This document shows, piece by piece, positions 46,293 through 52,797 of a DNA stretch of 64,000 nucleotides. The position numbers were made by a program, and so were the translations under genes. Every line of letters starts with the position of its first letter. Position 1 is the first letter of the stretch. The DNA comes from Caulobacteraceae bacterium (GTDB taxonomy: Bacteria; Pseudomonadota; Alphaproteobacteria; Caulobacterales; Caulobacteraceae): assembly GCA_947475735.1 (NCBI GenBank), contig CANJLQ010000007.1, positions 124,001 to 188,000 of the forward strand, written 5' to 3'. The notes beneath the pieces were generated by a model that saw only the letters and a list, made by a program, of their open reading frames with translations, did no database searches and was not told the DNA's origin.

Positions 46293-47677
46293 TGAACCGC
46301 ATCCTGCTGATCGCCCGCCGCGAGTTCATGGCCTACGCCCGCACAGTGGGCTTCTGGCTGTCGCTGCTGGCCTTTCCTCTCTTCGCCGTTCTGGGCGGGG
46401 CGATCCCGATCCTGATGGACAGCGCCGACGAGGTCCGCGCCGTCGTTCTGATCGAAGAAGGCCCGCAGGCGGCGGGGCTGGCACAGGCGGTGAGCGGCCG
46501 TCTGGCTCAGGAGGCCGAGCGGACGGCCGAACGCGCTCGCGAGGCGGCGGAGAAGGCGGCGGAGGCGACAGGCGTGCCGCCTGCGACCGCCCAGGGTGCC
46601 ATCACTCAGGCGGCGCGTCAGCGGATGCGGATCGTCGAAACGCCGGCCGATCTGGCCTCGACCGCGCCGGGCGAGGCGCGTGACGCCGTGGTACGACGCT
46701 ACCTGACTGACGAGACGCCCGAGGCCCAGCGGCTGGACGCCGTCGTTTTCCTGGACCGGACGGCCGAGGGCCCCGCGGCGCGGGTGTGGGCGGCGCGGGC
46801 GACGGACGACACGGTCGAGGACTTCGTGCGTGCGGCGCTGCAGGACGCCAACCGCGACGCAGTGCTGGCCGAGGCCGGCATCGATGCGGCCATCGTCAAG
46901 GCGACGGACGACTTCCGCCCCGAGGTCAGCCTGTTCTCGCCGCGCTCGGCGGGGGGAGGGGAGGTGTCGTTCAAAGACCGGCTGCCGGGCATCATCGGCT
47001 TGGCCTTCGCCTTCATCCTGTGGTCGCTGATCATCACCGGGGCCTCGATCCTGCTGAACAGCGTGATGGAGGAGAAGTCGAACAAGATCCTGGAGGTCCT
47101 TCTGTCATCGGCCTCGGCGACCGAGATCCTGACGGGTAAGGTATTGGGCGTGGCGATGCTGACGCTCTCGGTCCTTGTGGTCTGGGGTGGGATCGGGGCC
47201 ATCGGCCTGGCGACGACGGTGCCGGAGACGGCGCTGGACATCTGGAGCGTCCTGACCGCGGACGGCCTGATCTTCTACTTCATGGCCTACATCGTGGGCG
47301 GCTACCTGATGTACGCGGTGCTGTTCGCCGCGATCGGTGCCTTCTGCGAAACGCCGCGCGACGCCCAGACCCTGATGGGCCCCATCATGATGGTGCTGGT
47401 GATCCCGATCCTGCTGGTGCAGTTCGCCTTGGTGAATCCGGACGCGCCGGTCGTGCGCATCGCGTCCTGGGTGCCGTTCTTCACGCCCTTCCTGATGGCC
47501 GCTCGCGCGCCGTCAGGGCCGCCGCTGGTGGAGGTCGTCGGCACCATGGCGGGCATGTTCGCCGTGGCCCTCCTGATGGTGTGGCTGGCGGGACGAGCCT
47601 TCCGCGCCGGGGCGCTATCGGACGTCAAGCTGAGCTGGAAGAGCTTCGGCCAGGCCATCGCGGGCGGGGGTCGGTAA
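46292..47677 (+). CDS. ABC-2 type transporter permease (NatB-type)
   Basis: The 461-residue membrane protein has one N-terminal helix (FWLSLLAFPLFAVLGGAIPIL), a long periplasmic domain of about 200 residues with a charged Glu/Arg helix (ERTAERAREAAEKAAEATG), then five or six C-terminal helices beginning at IIGLAFAFILWSLIITGASIL. NSVMEEKSNKILEVLLSS is the conserved ABC-2 coupling segment. It pairs with the preceding ATPase as a half-transporter pair. No adjacent regulator is present. Confidence 0.9.
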   Translation: MNRILLIARREFMAYARTVGFWLSLLAFPLFAVLGGAIPILMDSADEVRAVVLIEEGPQAAGLAQAVSGRLAQEAERTAERAREAAEKAAEATGVPPATAQGAITQAARQRMRIVETPADLASTAPGEARDAVVRRYLTDETPEAQRLDAVVFLDRTAEGPAARVWAARATDDTVEDFVRAALQDANRDAVLAEAGIDAAIVKATDDFRPEVSLFSPRSAGGGEVSFKDRLPGIIGLAFAFILWSLIITGASILLNSVMEEKSNKILEVLLSSASATEILTGKVLGVAMLTLSVLVVWGGIGAIGLATTVPETALDIWSVLTADGLIFYFMAYIVGGYLMYAVLFAAIGAFCETPRDAQTLMGPIMMVLVIPILLVQFALVNPDAPVVRIASWVPFFTPFLMAARAPSGPPLVEVVGTMAGMFAVALLMVWLAGRAFRAGALSDVKLSWKSFGQAIAGGGR

Positions 47678-47713
47678 GCCTGTCCCCCCGCGCGGCGATC
47701 GGCGACGCGGCCG

Positions 47714-48193
47714 CTAGTCCGGGCGACGCTGCCCCGGGACATCCTCGTTGGTTCGCGGCAGCTGCCCGCGCCCGACGTTGCCGAGCAGTTGTTCGAGGAC
47801 CGTCAGCTCACGCCCGCGCGTCGGCGTTTCGCGATCGTTCATGGCGACCTGCTGGCCATCGGTCAGGTCCAGGTTGCGGACCTCCGCGACCTTGTCGTCG
47901 GCCTCGTTGAAGGTGATGGCGGTGATGGACCGCTGCGACACCTGGGGGCGGTTGTAGGTGTACCGCTCGGTCGTCTGGCTGATGTAGTACCAGATGTTGT
48001 CCTCGAAGGTGGACGTGGCCGAGGGCGATCCCAACTGGGCGAGGACGGTGGCCTTGGTGTCCTCGCCGACCTTGATTTCGGCCGGGGCGACGTCGACGGT
48101 CTGGAAGCCGTTGGTGCCGACGGTCGGCGCGCAGGCCGCGGCCAGCGCCGCGACAGCCGAAACGAGAGCCAGACGGTTGACGATTTTGCTCAT
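47714..48193 (-). CDS. bamE: outer-membrane protein assembly factor BamE
   Basis: The 159-residue minus-strand lipoprotein starts MSKIVNRLALVSAVAALAAACAP with a lipobox (AAAC). The BamE/SmpA core is visible: KVGEDTKATVLAQLGSPS and DNIWYYISQTTERYTYNRP, then TFNEADDKVAEVRNLDLTDGQ. It is part of the BAM complex that inserts outer-membrane proteins. I prefer the ATG at 48193; four codons upstream another ATG exists. It is divergent from the cytochrome chaperone gene and convergent with the ABC permease. Confidence 0.93.
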   Translation of the reverse strand: MSKIVNRLALVSAVAALAAACAPTVGTNGFQTVDVAPAEIKVGEDTKATVLAQLGSPSATSTFEDNIWYYISQTTERYTYNRPQVSQRSITAITFNEADDKVAEVRNLDLTDGQQVAMNDRETPTRGRELTVLEQLLGNVGRGQLPRTNEDVPGQRRPD

Positions 48194-48283
48194 GGAACCG
48201 GGCACCTGCGACGAAACAAGGTCTTTGACCTAGACGGACCCGCGTCCTAGTTCAACGGCGCGGCGGAAAAGGGGCCGCTGATC

Positions 48284-48811
48284 ATGCTGCAGAACCTGTT
48301 CAGAACCCGAACGCCGGATCGCATCGGCCTGTCGCTGTATTCGGCGGCGGTCGATCAGGCGCGCGAGCCGGCCTTCTATACCGCGCTGGGCGTCAAGGAC
48401 GAGATCGATGCGCGGTTCGAGCTTTATACCCTTCACGTCCTGCTGCTGATCCTGCGGCTGCGCGACGACGGCGAACGCGGCGCGGAGATCGCCCAGGAGC
48501 TGTTCGACGTCTATGTCTCGGCGCTGGACAACGCGCTGCGTGAACTGGGCGTCCACGACGTCACCATGGCCAAGAAGATGCGCAAGCTTGGCGAGGCCCT
48601 GTACGGCCGTATGACCGCCTACGAAGGACCGATCCGGTCTGAAGATCGCTCGGCCCTGGCCGACGCCTTGGCGCGCAACGTTTATGAAGGCGCGGACGCT
48701 CAAACGGCCGCTGGTCTGGTCGATTACACCCTGCGCGCCCGCGTCGGGCTTGGGGCCCAGACGCTGAAGGATGTGCTGGCCAGACCGGCCTGGGCGGAGA
48801 ACGCGGCATGA
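48284..48811 (+). CDS. ubiquinol-cytochrome c chaperone family protein
   Basis: The 175-residue protein matches the CBP3/UQCC1-like bacterial family (Pfam Ubiq_cyt_C_chap): RFELYTLHVLLLILRLRDDGERG and VYVSALDNALRELGVHDVTMAKKMRKLGEALYGRM are characteristic. In mitochondria the relative helps assemble the bc1 complex; in alphaproteobacteria the role is inferred. The next gene (YceD family) overlaps its stop as ATGA. This pair, downstream of bamE, is common in alphaproteobacteria. Confidence 0.9.
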   Translation: MLQNLFRTRTPDRIGLSLYSAAVDQAREPAFYTALGVKDEIDARFELYTLHVLLLILRLRDDGERGAEIAQELFDVYVSALDNALRELGVHDVTMAKKMRKLGEALYGRMTAYEGPIRSEDRSALADALARNVYEGADAQTAAGLVDYTLRARVGLGAQTLKDVLARPAWAENAA

Positions 48812-49341
48812 CCCCCGACCACCGGCTCCCGTTCAGCGAGGTCGTGCGTGTGAACGAGATCGGCGCGGGCGTGACGCGCCATCTGGTGCCGGACGAAGTG
48901 GCGCGCGCGCGGATCGTGAAGGCACTGGACCTGGCTTCGCTGACTTCGTTCGAAGCGGATCTGTCGGTGTCGCCGGACCATGTCGGCTGGGCCCTGAGGG
49001 GCCGGGTCAAGGCCGTCGCCGAGCAGATCTGCGGCATCACCCTGGACCCTCTGCCGGTCCACATCGACGAGTCTTTCGTCGTCAGACTGACCGAGGCGGC
49101 CGACGTCGCGAACGACGACGGTGGCGAGGTCGAAGTGTCGCTCGACGACGACGCGCCCGACGTCATCGAGGATGGGCGAATCGATCTCGGCCAGTACGCG
49201 GTGGAGCAGTTCGCCTTGGCGCTGGACCCCTTTCCGAGAAAGCCGGGCGCAGAGTTCGTCCAGCCCGAGGAACCGGCCGAAATCTCGCCCTTCGCCGTGC
49301 TGAAACAACTTCGGCCGGCCGGCGAAGACGGAAAAAGCTGA
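48808..49341 (+). CDS. YceD/DUF177 family protein
   Basis: The 177-residue acidic protein has the family core WALRGRVKAVAEQICGITLDPLPVHIDESFVV and the GRIDLGQYAVEQFALALDPFPRKPGAEF region, with the conserved C and D positions of YceD. YceD is linked to 23S rRNA accumulation and usually sits before rpmF and plsX. Here plsX follows after about 95 bases but no rpmF gene lies between them. The ATG overlaps the preceding stop. Confidence 0.9.
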   Translation: MTPDHRLPFSEVVRVNEIGAGVTRHLVPDEVARARIVKALDLASLTSFEADLSVSPDHVGWALRGRVKAVAEQICGITLDPLPVHIDESFVVRLTEAADVANDDGGEVEVSLDDDAPDVIEDGRIDLGQYAVEQFALALDPFPRKPGAEFVQPEEPAEISPFAVLKQLRPAGEDGKS

Positions 49342-49437
49342 CGCAACGTCGGCCCCGATTGCATCCGTCCGGCGGGGCGGTATCCTGAACGAACAAGATC
49401 GCGTCCCCTCAGCGGCGCGCCGGAGCCTTTCGACCCC

Positions 49438-50511
49438 TTGCCCATCCCGACCGTGATCTCGCTTGATGCCATGGGCGGCGACCATGGCCCGCCGGTCGTC
49501 GTGGCCGGGGTGCGCGACTATATCCGCCGGCATGGCGGGCAGGGGGTCCGCTTCCTGCTGCACGGCGACGAGGCCGCGATCGTGGCCGAGATGGCCCGCC
49601 ACGACCTGACCGGCGACGTCTGTGACATCCGACATACCGACAAGGTGGTGGCCGGTGACGAAAAGCCCGCCCAGGCCATGCGCCGGGGCAAGGGCTCCAG
49701 CCTGTGGAACGCCATCGAGGCAGTGAAGATGGGCGAGGCCGGGGCCGCCGTCTCGGCGGGCAACACCGGGGCCTTGATGGCCATCTCCAAGCTGATCTTG
49801 CGGATGTCGGCTCCGGGGCTGGAGCGCCCGGCGATCGTGGCTAGCTGGCCCACGCTGAAGGGCGTCACGGCCGTCCTCGACGTCGGGGCCAACATCGAAA
49901 GCGACGCCGAGCAGCTGGTCGAGTTCGCCATCATGGGCGAGGCCTTCCACGCCGCCGTGCACGGGGGCGTTCGCCCCACCATCGGCATCCTCAACGTCGG
50001 CTCCGAGGACGTGAAGGGCCACGAGGAGGTCCGCGAGGCGGCGCGGATCCTGCGCGAGAGCGGGCTGGGGCTGAACTATCACGGCTTCGTCGAGGGCGAT
50101 GACATCGCCAAGGGCACGGTCGACGTGGTCGTTACGGACGGCTTCACCGGCAACATCGCTTTGAAGACCGCCGAGGGTGTGGCGCGCTTCATCTCGACCC
50201 TGTTGAAACAGGCCCTGACGTCCACCCTTCAAGCCAAGGCCGGGGCTTTCATCGCCATGCCGGCGCTGAAGGAGATGGCCCGCAAAATCGACCCCAGCGC
50301 CATCAACGGCGGCCCCCTGCTGGGTCTGAACGGCATCGTGGTCAAGAGCCACGGCGGGGCGGACGCCAAGGGCTTCGGCAATGCCATCCGCACCGCCGTC
50401 GATCTGGCGCGCAGTGACTATCTGAAGACCGTCGGGGCCAATCTGGGCCGCCTCGACACCGTCATGCACGCGGCGACCCCGACCGTGCCGAAGGAAGAGA
50501 CCGTTTCGTGA
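49438..50511 (+). CDS. plsX: phosphate acyltransferase PlsX
   Basis: The 357-residue enzyme makes acyl-phosphate from acyl-ACP for phospholipid synthesis. The family start ISLDAMGGDHGPPVVVAG, the AVSAGNTGALMA block and GFTGNIALKTAEG are clear. The start is TTG 49438, with a GGAG site about thirteen bases upstream; a GTG at 49453 (directly before ISLDAMGGD) is an alternative. Its stop overlaps the fabH GTG start. Confidence 0.95.
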   Translation: MPIPTVISLDAMGGDHGPPVVVAGVRDYIRRHGGQGVRFLLHGDEAAIVAEMARHDLTGDVCDIRHTDKVVAGDEKPAQAMRRGKGSSLWNAIEAVKMGEAGAAVSAGNTGALMAISKLILRMSAPGLERPAIVASWPTLKGVTAVLDVGANIESDAEQLVEFAIMGEAFHAAVHGGVRPTIGILNVGSEDVKGHEEVREAARILRESGLGLNYHGFVEGDDIAKGTVDVVVTDGFTGNIALKTAEGVARFISTLLKQALTSTLQAKAGAFIAMPALKEMARKIDPSAINGGPLLGLNGIVVKSHGGADAKGFGNAIRTAVDLARSDYLKTVGANLGRLDTVMHAATPTVPKEETVS

Positions 50512-51485
50512 GCGTCATCCGCAGCGCCGTCACCGGCGTGGGCTCGTTCCTGCCCGAACAGATTGTCACCAATGACGACCTGTCGAAGATCGTCGACACT
50601 TCCGACGAATGGATCATCGAGCGCACCGGCATCCGCCAGCGCCACCGGGCACGCGACGATCAGCCGACCAGCGATCTCGCGACCGAGGCCGCCCGGCGAG
50701 CGCTCGCCGATGCGGGCCGGGACCCGTCCGAGGTGGACATGATCATCGTGGCGACGACGACGCCGGACATGACGTTTCCGGCCACCGCCTCGATCGTTCA
50801 ACGAAAGCTGGGCGCGCCGACCTGTATCGCCTTCGACGTCCAGGCGGTGTGCTCGGGCTTCGTCTATGCGCTCAGCGTGGCGGACGGTTTCGTGGCGCGG
50901 GGGATCTCCAAATGCGCCCTCGTCATCGGGGCGGAGGAGATGACCCGCCTGATGGACTGGACCGACCGTTCCACCTGCGTCCTGTTCGGGGACGGCGCGG
51001 GGGCCTTTGTGGTCGAACCGCGAGAGGGCCAGGGCACCAGCGCGGATCAGGGCGTGCTCGGCTTCGCCCTGCGGTCCGACGGCACCAAGACCGACCTGCT
51101 GTACGTCGACGGCGGTCCATCCAGCACGGGGACGGTCGGCCACCTGAGGATGGCCGGCAACCAGGTGTTCCGCCACGCGGTCGTCAACATCGCCGAGGCC
51201 ATCACCGCGGCCTGCGCGGCGGCGAACATCACCGTGCCGGAGGTCGACTGGTTCGTCCCGCACCAGGCCAACCAGCGCATCATCAAGGGCGTCGGTGACC
51301 GTCTGGGCCTGGACGAGGACAAGGTGATCTCCACGGTCGCCATGCACGCCAACACCTCTGCGGCGTCGATCCCGCTCGCGATGGATACGGCGATCCGCGA
51401 CGGGCGCATCAAGCGGGGCGACCTGGTTCTGCTGGAAGCCATGGGCGGCGGCCTGACCTGGGGAGCCTGCGCCCTACGTCTTTAA
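50508..51485 (+). CDS. fabH: beta-ketoacyl-ACP synthase III
   Basis: The 325-residue enzyme starts fatty-acid synthesis by condensing acetyl-CoA with malonyl-ACP. Active-site Cys is in FDVQAVCSGFVYAL (about residue 113), His in WFVPHQANQRI, and Asn in AMHANTSAASIP. The start is GTG overlapping the plsX stop. The plsX-fabH-ihfA-merR order is the usual alphaproteobacterial one. Confidence 0.96.
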   Translation: MSVIRSAVTGVGSFLPEQIVTNDDLSKIVDTSDEWIIERTGIRQRHRARDDQPTSDLATEAARRALADAGRDPSEVDMIIVATTTPDMTFPATASIVQRKLGAPTCIAFDVQAVCSGFVYALSVADGFVARGISKCALVIGAEEMTRLMDWTDRSTCVLFGDGAGAFVVEPREGQGTSADQGVLGFALRSDGTKTDLLYVDGGPSSTGTVGHLRMAGNQVFRHAVVNIAEAITAACAAANITVPEVDWFVPHQANQRIIKGVGDRLGLDEDKVISTVAMHANTSAASIPLAMDTAIRDGRIKRGDLVLLEAMGGGLTWGACALRL

Positions 51486-51557
51486 GGACGCTCGCGCTTT
51501 GACTTCGCGGCCTTTTCCCCGCTTTATGGAGCCGGCTGGACCTTGGGGGGACGATCC

Positions 51558-51863
51558 GTGGGCGAACTTCAGACACTGACCCGGGCGGACCTGTGCGAGG
51601 CGGTGCACGAGGAAGTCGGGCTGTCCCGCCACGAATGCTCCAGCCTGGTCGAGCGGACGCTGGACCTGATCGTCGAGGCCCTTGAAAAGGGCGAAACCGT
51701 GAAACTGTCGGGCTTCGGCGTGTTCCAGGTCCGCGAGAAACGGGCGCGCATGGGGCGCAATCCCAAGACCGGCGAGCCGGCCGCGATCAACCCGCGCCGC
51801 GTCATCAGCTTCCGCGCCAGCCAGATCATGAAGGCGCGGGTCCACGGCGCGAACGGCGCGTAA
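51558..51863 (+). CDS. ihfA: integration host factor subunit alpha
   Basis: The 101-residue DNA-bending protein starts at GTG after GGGGGGA. It carries [18 protein letters not shown], the [22 protein letters not shown] beta-arm with the intercalating proline, and [14 protein letters not shown]. It pairs with IhfB (not in the window). A TTG five codons upstream (51543) is an alternative start, but the GTG has the better ribosome binding site. merR follows after one base. Confidence 0.94.
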   Translation: MGELQTLTRADLCEAVHEEVGLSRHECSSLVERTLDLIVEALEKGETVKLSGFGVFQVREKRARMGRNPKTGEPAAINPRRVISFRASQIMKARVHGANGA

Positions 51864-51864
51864 C

Positions 51865-52293
51865 GTGGCCAAGTCCGCCCAGGCCTTTCGCACGATCTCG
51901 GAAGCCGCCGAGGCGGTGGGCGCGCCGCAACATGTGCTGCGGTTCTGGGAGACCAAATTTCCCTTCGTGGCCCCGGTCAAGCGGGCGGGCGGTCGTCGCT
52001 TCTACCGGCCTCAGGACGTCGTGATCCTGAAGGCCATCCGGCGTCTGCTGCATGACGAGGGTCTGACCATCAAGGGCGTGCAGCGGTTCTACAAAGAGCA
52101 GGGTCTGGCAGCCCTGGCGGCCTATGGAGAGCCCGGCACGGCCTTCACGCTTGATGCGACGGGCGGTGCGGCGCCGTCGTCCACGGCTTTCGCCCCGGTC
52201 TCGGTCGGCGGCTCCACCAGCGATCGGCTGCGCGCCGTTCTTGCCAACATCGAGGCTGCGCGGTCGCGTCTGGACGCGGTCCTGGCCGGCTGA
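51865..52293 (+). CDS. MerR-family transcriptional regulator
   Basis: The 142-residue regulator has an N-terminal winged helix ([28 protein letters not shown], about residues 6-33) and the [31 protein letters not shown] helix-wing. The C-terminal part is a short Ala/Ser-rich linker and coiled coil ([21 protein letters not shown]). No cysteine set for metal sensing. This YcgE-like regulator follows ihfA in most alphaproteobacteria. Starts at GTG. Confidence 0.92.
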   Translation: MAKSAQAFRTISEAAEAVGAPQHVLRFWETKFPFVAPVKRAGGRRFYRPQDVVILKAIRRLLHDEGLTIKGVQRFYKEQGLAALAAYGEPGTAFTLDATGGAAPSSTAFAPVSVGGSTSDRLRAVLANIEAARSRLDAVLAG

Positions 52294-52324
52294 TCGCCAA
52301 AGCGTCGGATGCCTGCTTTTAGGG

Positions 52325-52354
52325 TTTGCGGCGCGGCGGTCCCCCCGCTATAGC
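52325..52354 (+). promoter_or_regulatory. likely promoter of the tRNA-Pro gene
   Basis: Upstream of the tRNA are TTTGCG (52325-52330) and, after 18 bases, TATAGC (52349-52354), ten bases before the tRNA 5' end. The -10-like element stands out in a GC-rich surround and the spacing fits a stable-RNA promoter. Inference from motif position only. Confidence 0.4.
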
Positions 52355-52364
52355 ACCGGCCTCT

Positions 52365-52441
<77 letters not shown>

Positions 52442-52449
52442 GGGAAATC

Positions 52450-52477
52450 AAGGGGTTAGGCACGAGCCTAACCCCTT
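52450..52477 (+). terminator. hairpin after tRNA-Pro, probable terminator
   Basis: A perfect 12-base-pair stem AAGGGGTTAGGC / GCCTAACCCCTT with loop ACGA lies nine bases after the tRNA CCA end. It is followed by CGATTATC rather than a strong T-run, so it may end or process the tRNA transcript but is not a textbook intrinsic terminator. Confidence 0.6.
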
Positions 52478-52496
52478 CGATTATCTCGAAATCTGA

Positions 52497-52518
52497 TTTG
52501 GTCACAGGTTTGGTCACA
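52497..52518. repeat. tandem 10-base repeats, possible integrase arm-type sites
   Basis: TTTGGTCACA occurs twice (52497-52506, 52509-52518), two bases apart, 56 bases after the tRNA-Pro end. Pairs of short direct repeats near a tRNA 3' end are how arm-type binding sites of tRNA-targeting tyrosine integrases look. No integrase gene remains in the window and no repeated tRNA 3' end was found on the right, so this is an inference. Confidence 0.45.
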
Positions 52519-52754
52519 ATGCGGGGCGAGCGTTCGCGCATCTAGGTGAAACCGGCTGAAGCGCCATGAAGATAGTTGTCGAACGCTCGGTCGTGCTCTG
52601 AACGTACAAGCGCGGCCGACCGCCGGCAGTCCAACGGATGGTTCCTGCGTCCTGCCGATCAAAAGGGACAATGTCCGCCGCGCCCCTCAGTAACGGTTTG
52701 GAATGTCTGCCTGGCCTCTCACTGCCGCATCTTTCCCGTGTGCCTAGCTCGCGC

Positions 52755-52782
52755 GATGCACGTGCGGTAGGGTCCGTGCATC
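52755..52782 (+). promoter_or_regulatory. stem-loop directly before the ribosome binding site of the TerB-domain gene
   Basis: GATGCACG (52755-52762) and CGTGCATC (52775-52782) form a perfect 8-base-pair stem with a 12-base loop. The next bases are the GGGGGAA ribosome binding site and, eight bases on, the TTG start. It could be an operator for a dimeric repressor or an RNA structure that controls translation. Confidence 0.45.
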
Positions 52783-52797
52783 CGGGGGAACGGGCTG

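Larger units (their letters stand above)
52442..52797 (+). other. island junction: no gene; hairpins and tandem repeats
   Basis: This 356-base stretch after tRNA-Pro carries no convincing gene. It holds a 12-base-pair hairpin (52450-52477), tandem TTTGGTCACA repeats (52497-52518), a distant inverted repeat CGAGCGTTCG (52527-52536) / CGAACGCTCG (52580-52589), and a stem-loop at 52755-52782 just before the TerB-gene ribosome binding site. It looks less GC-biased than the flanking housekeeping genes. Confidence 0.6.

Noticed and set aside
52468..52671. Small minus-strand open frame after tRNA-Pro ending CDQTCDQIRF
   Set aside because: The Cys-Asp-Gln repeat is just the translation of the tandem GGTCACA DNA repeats; no start signal or family match.
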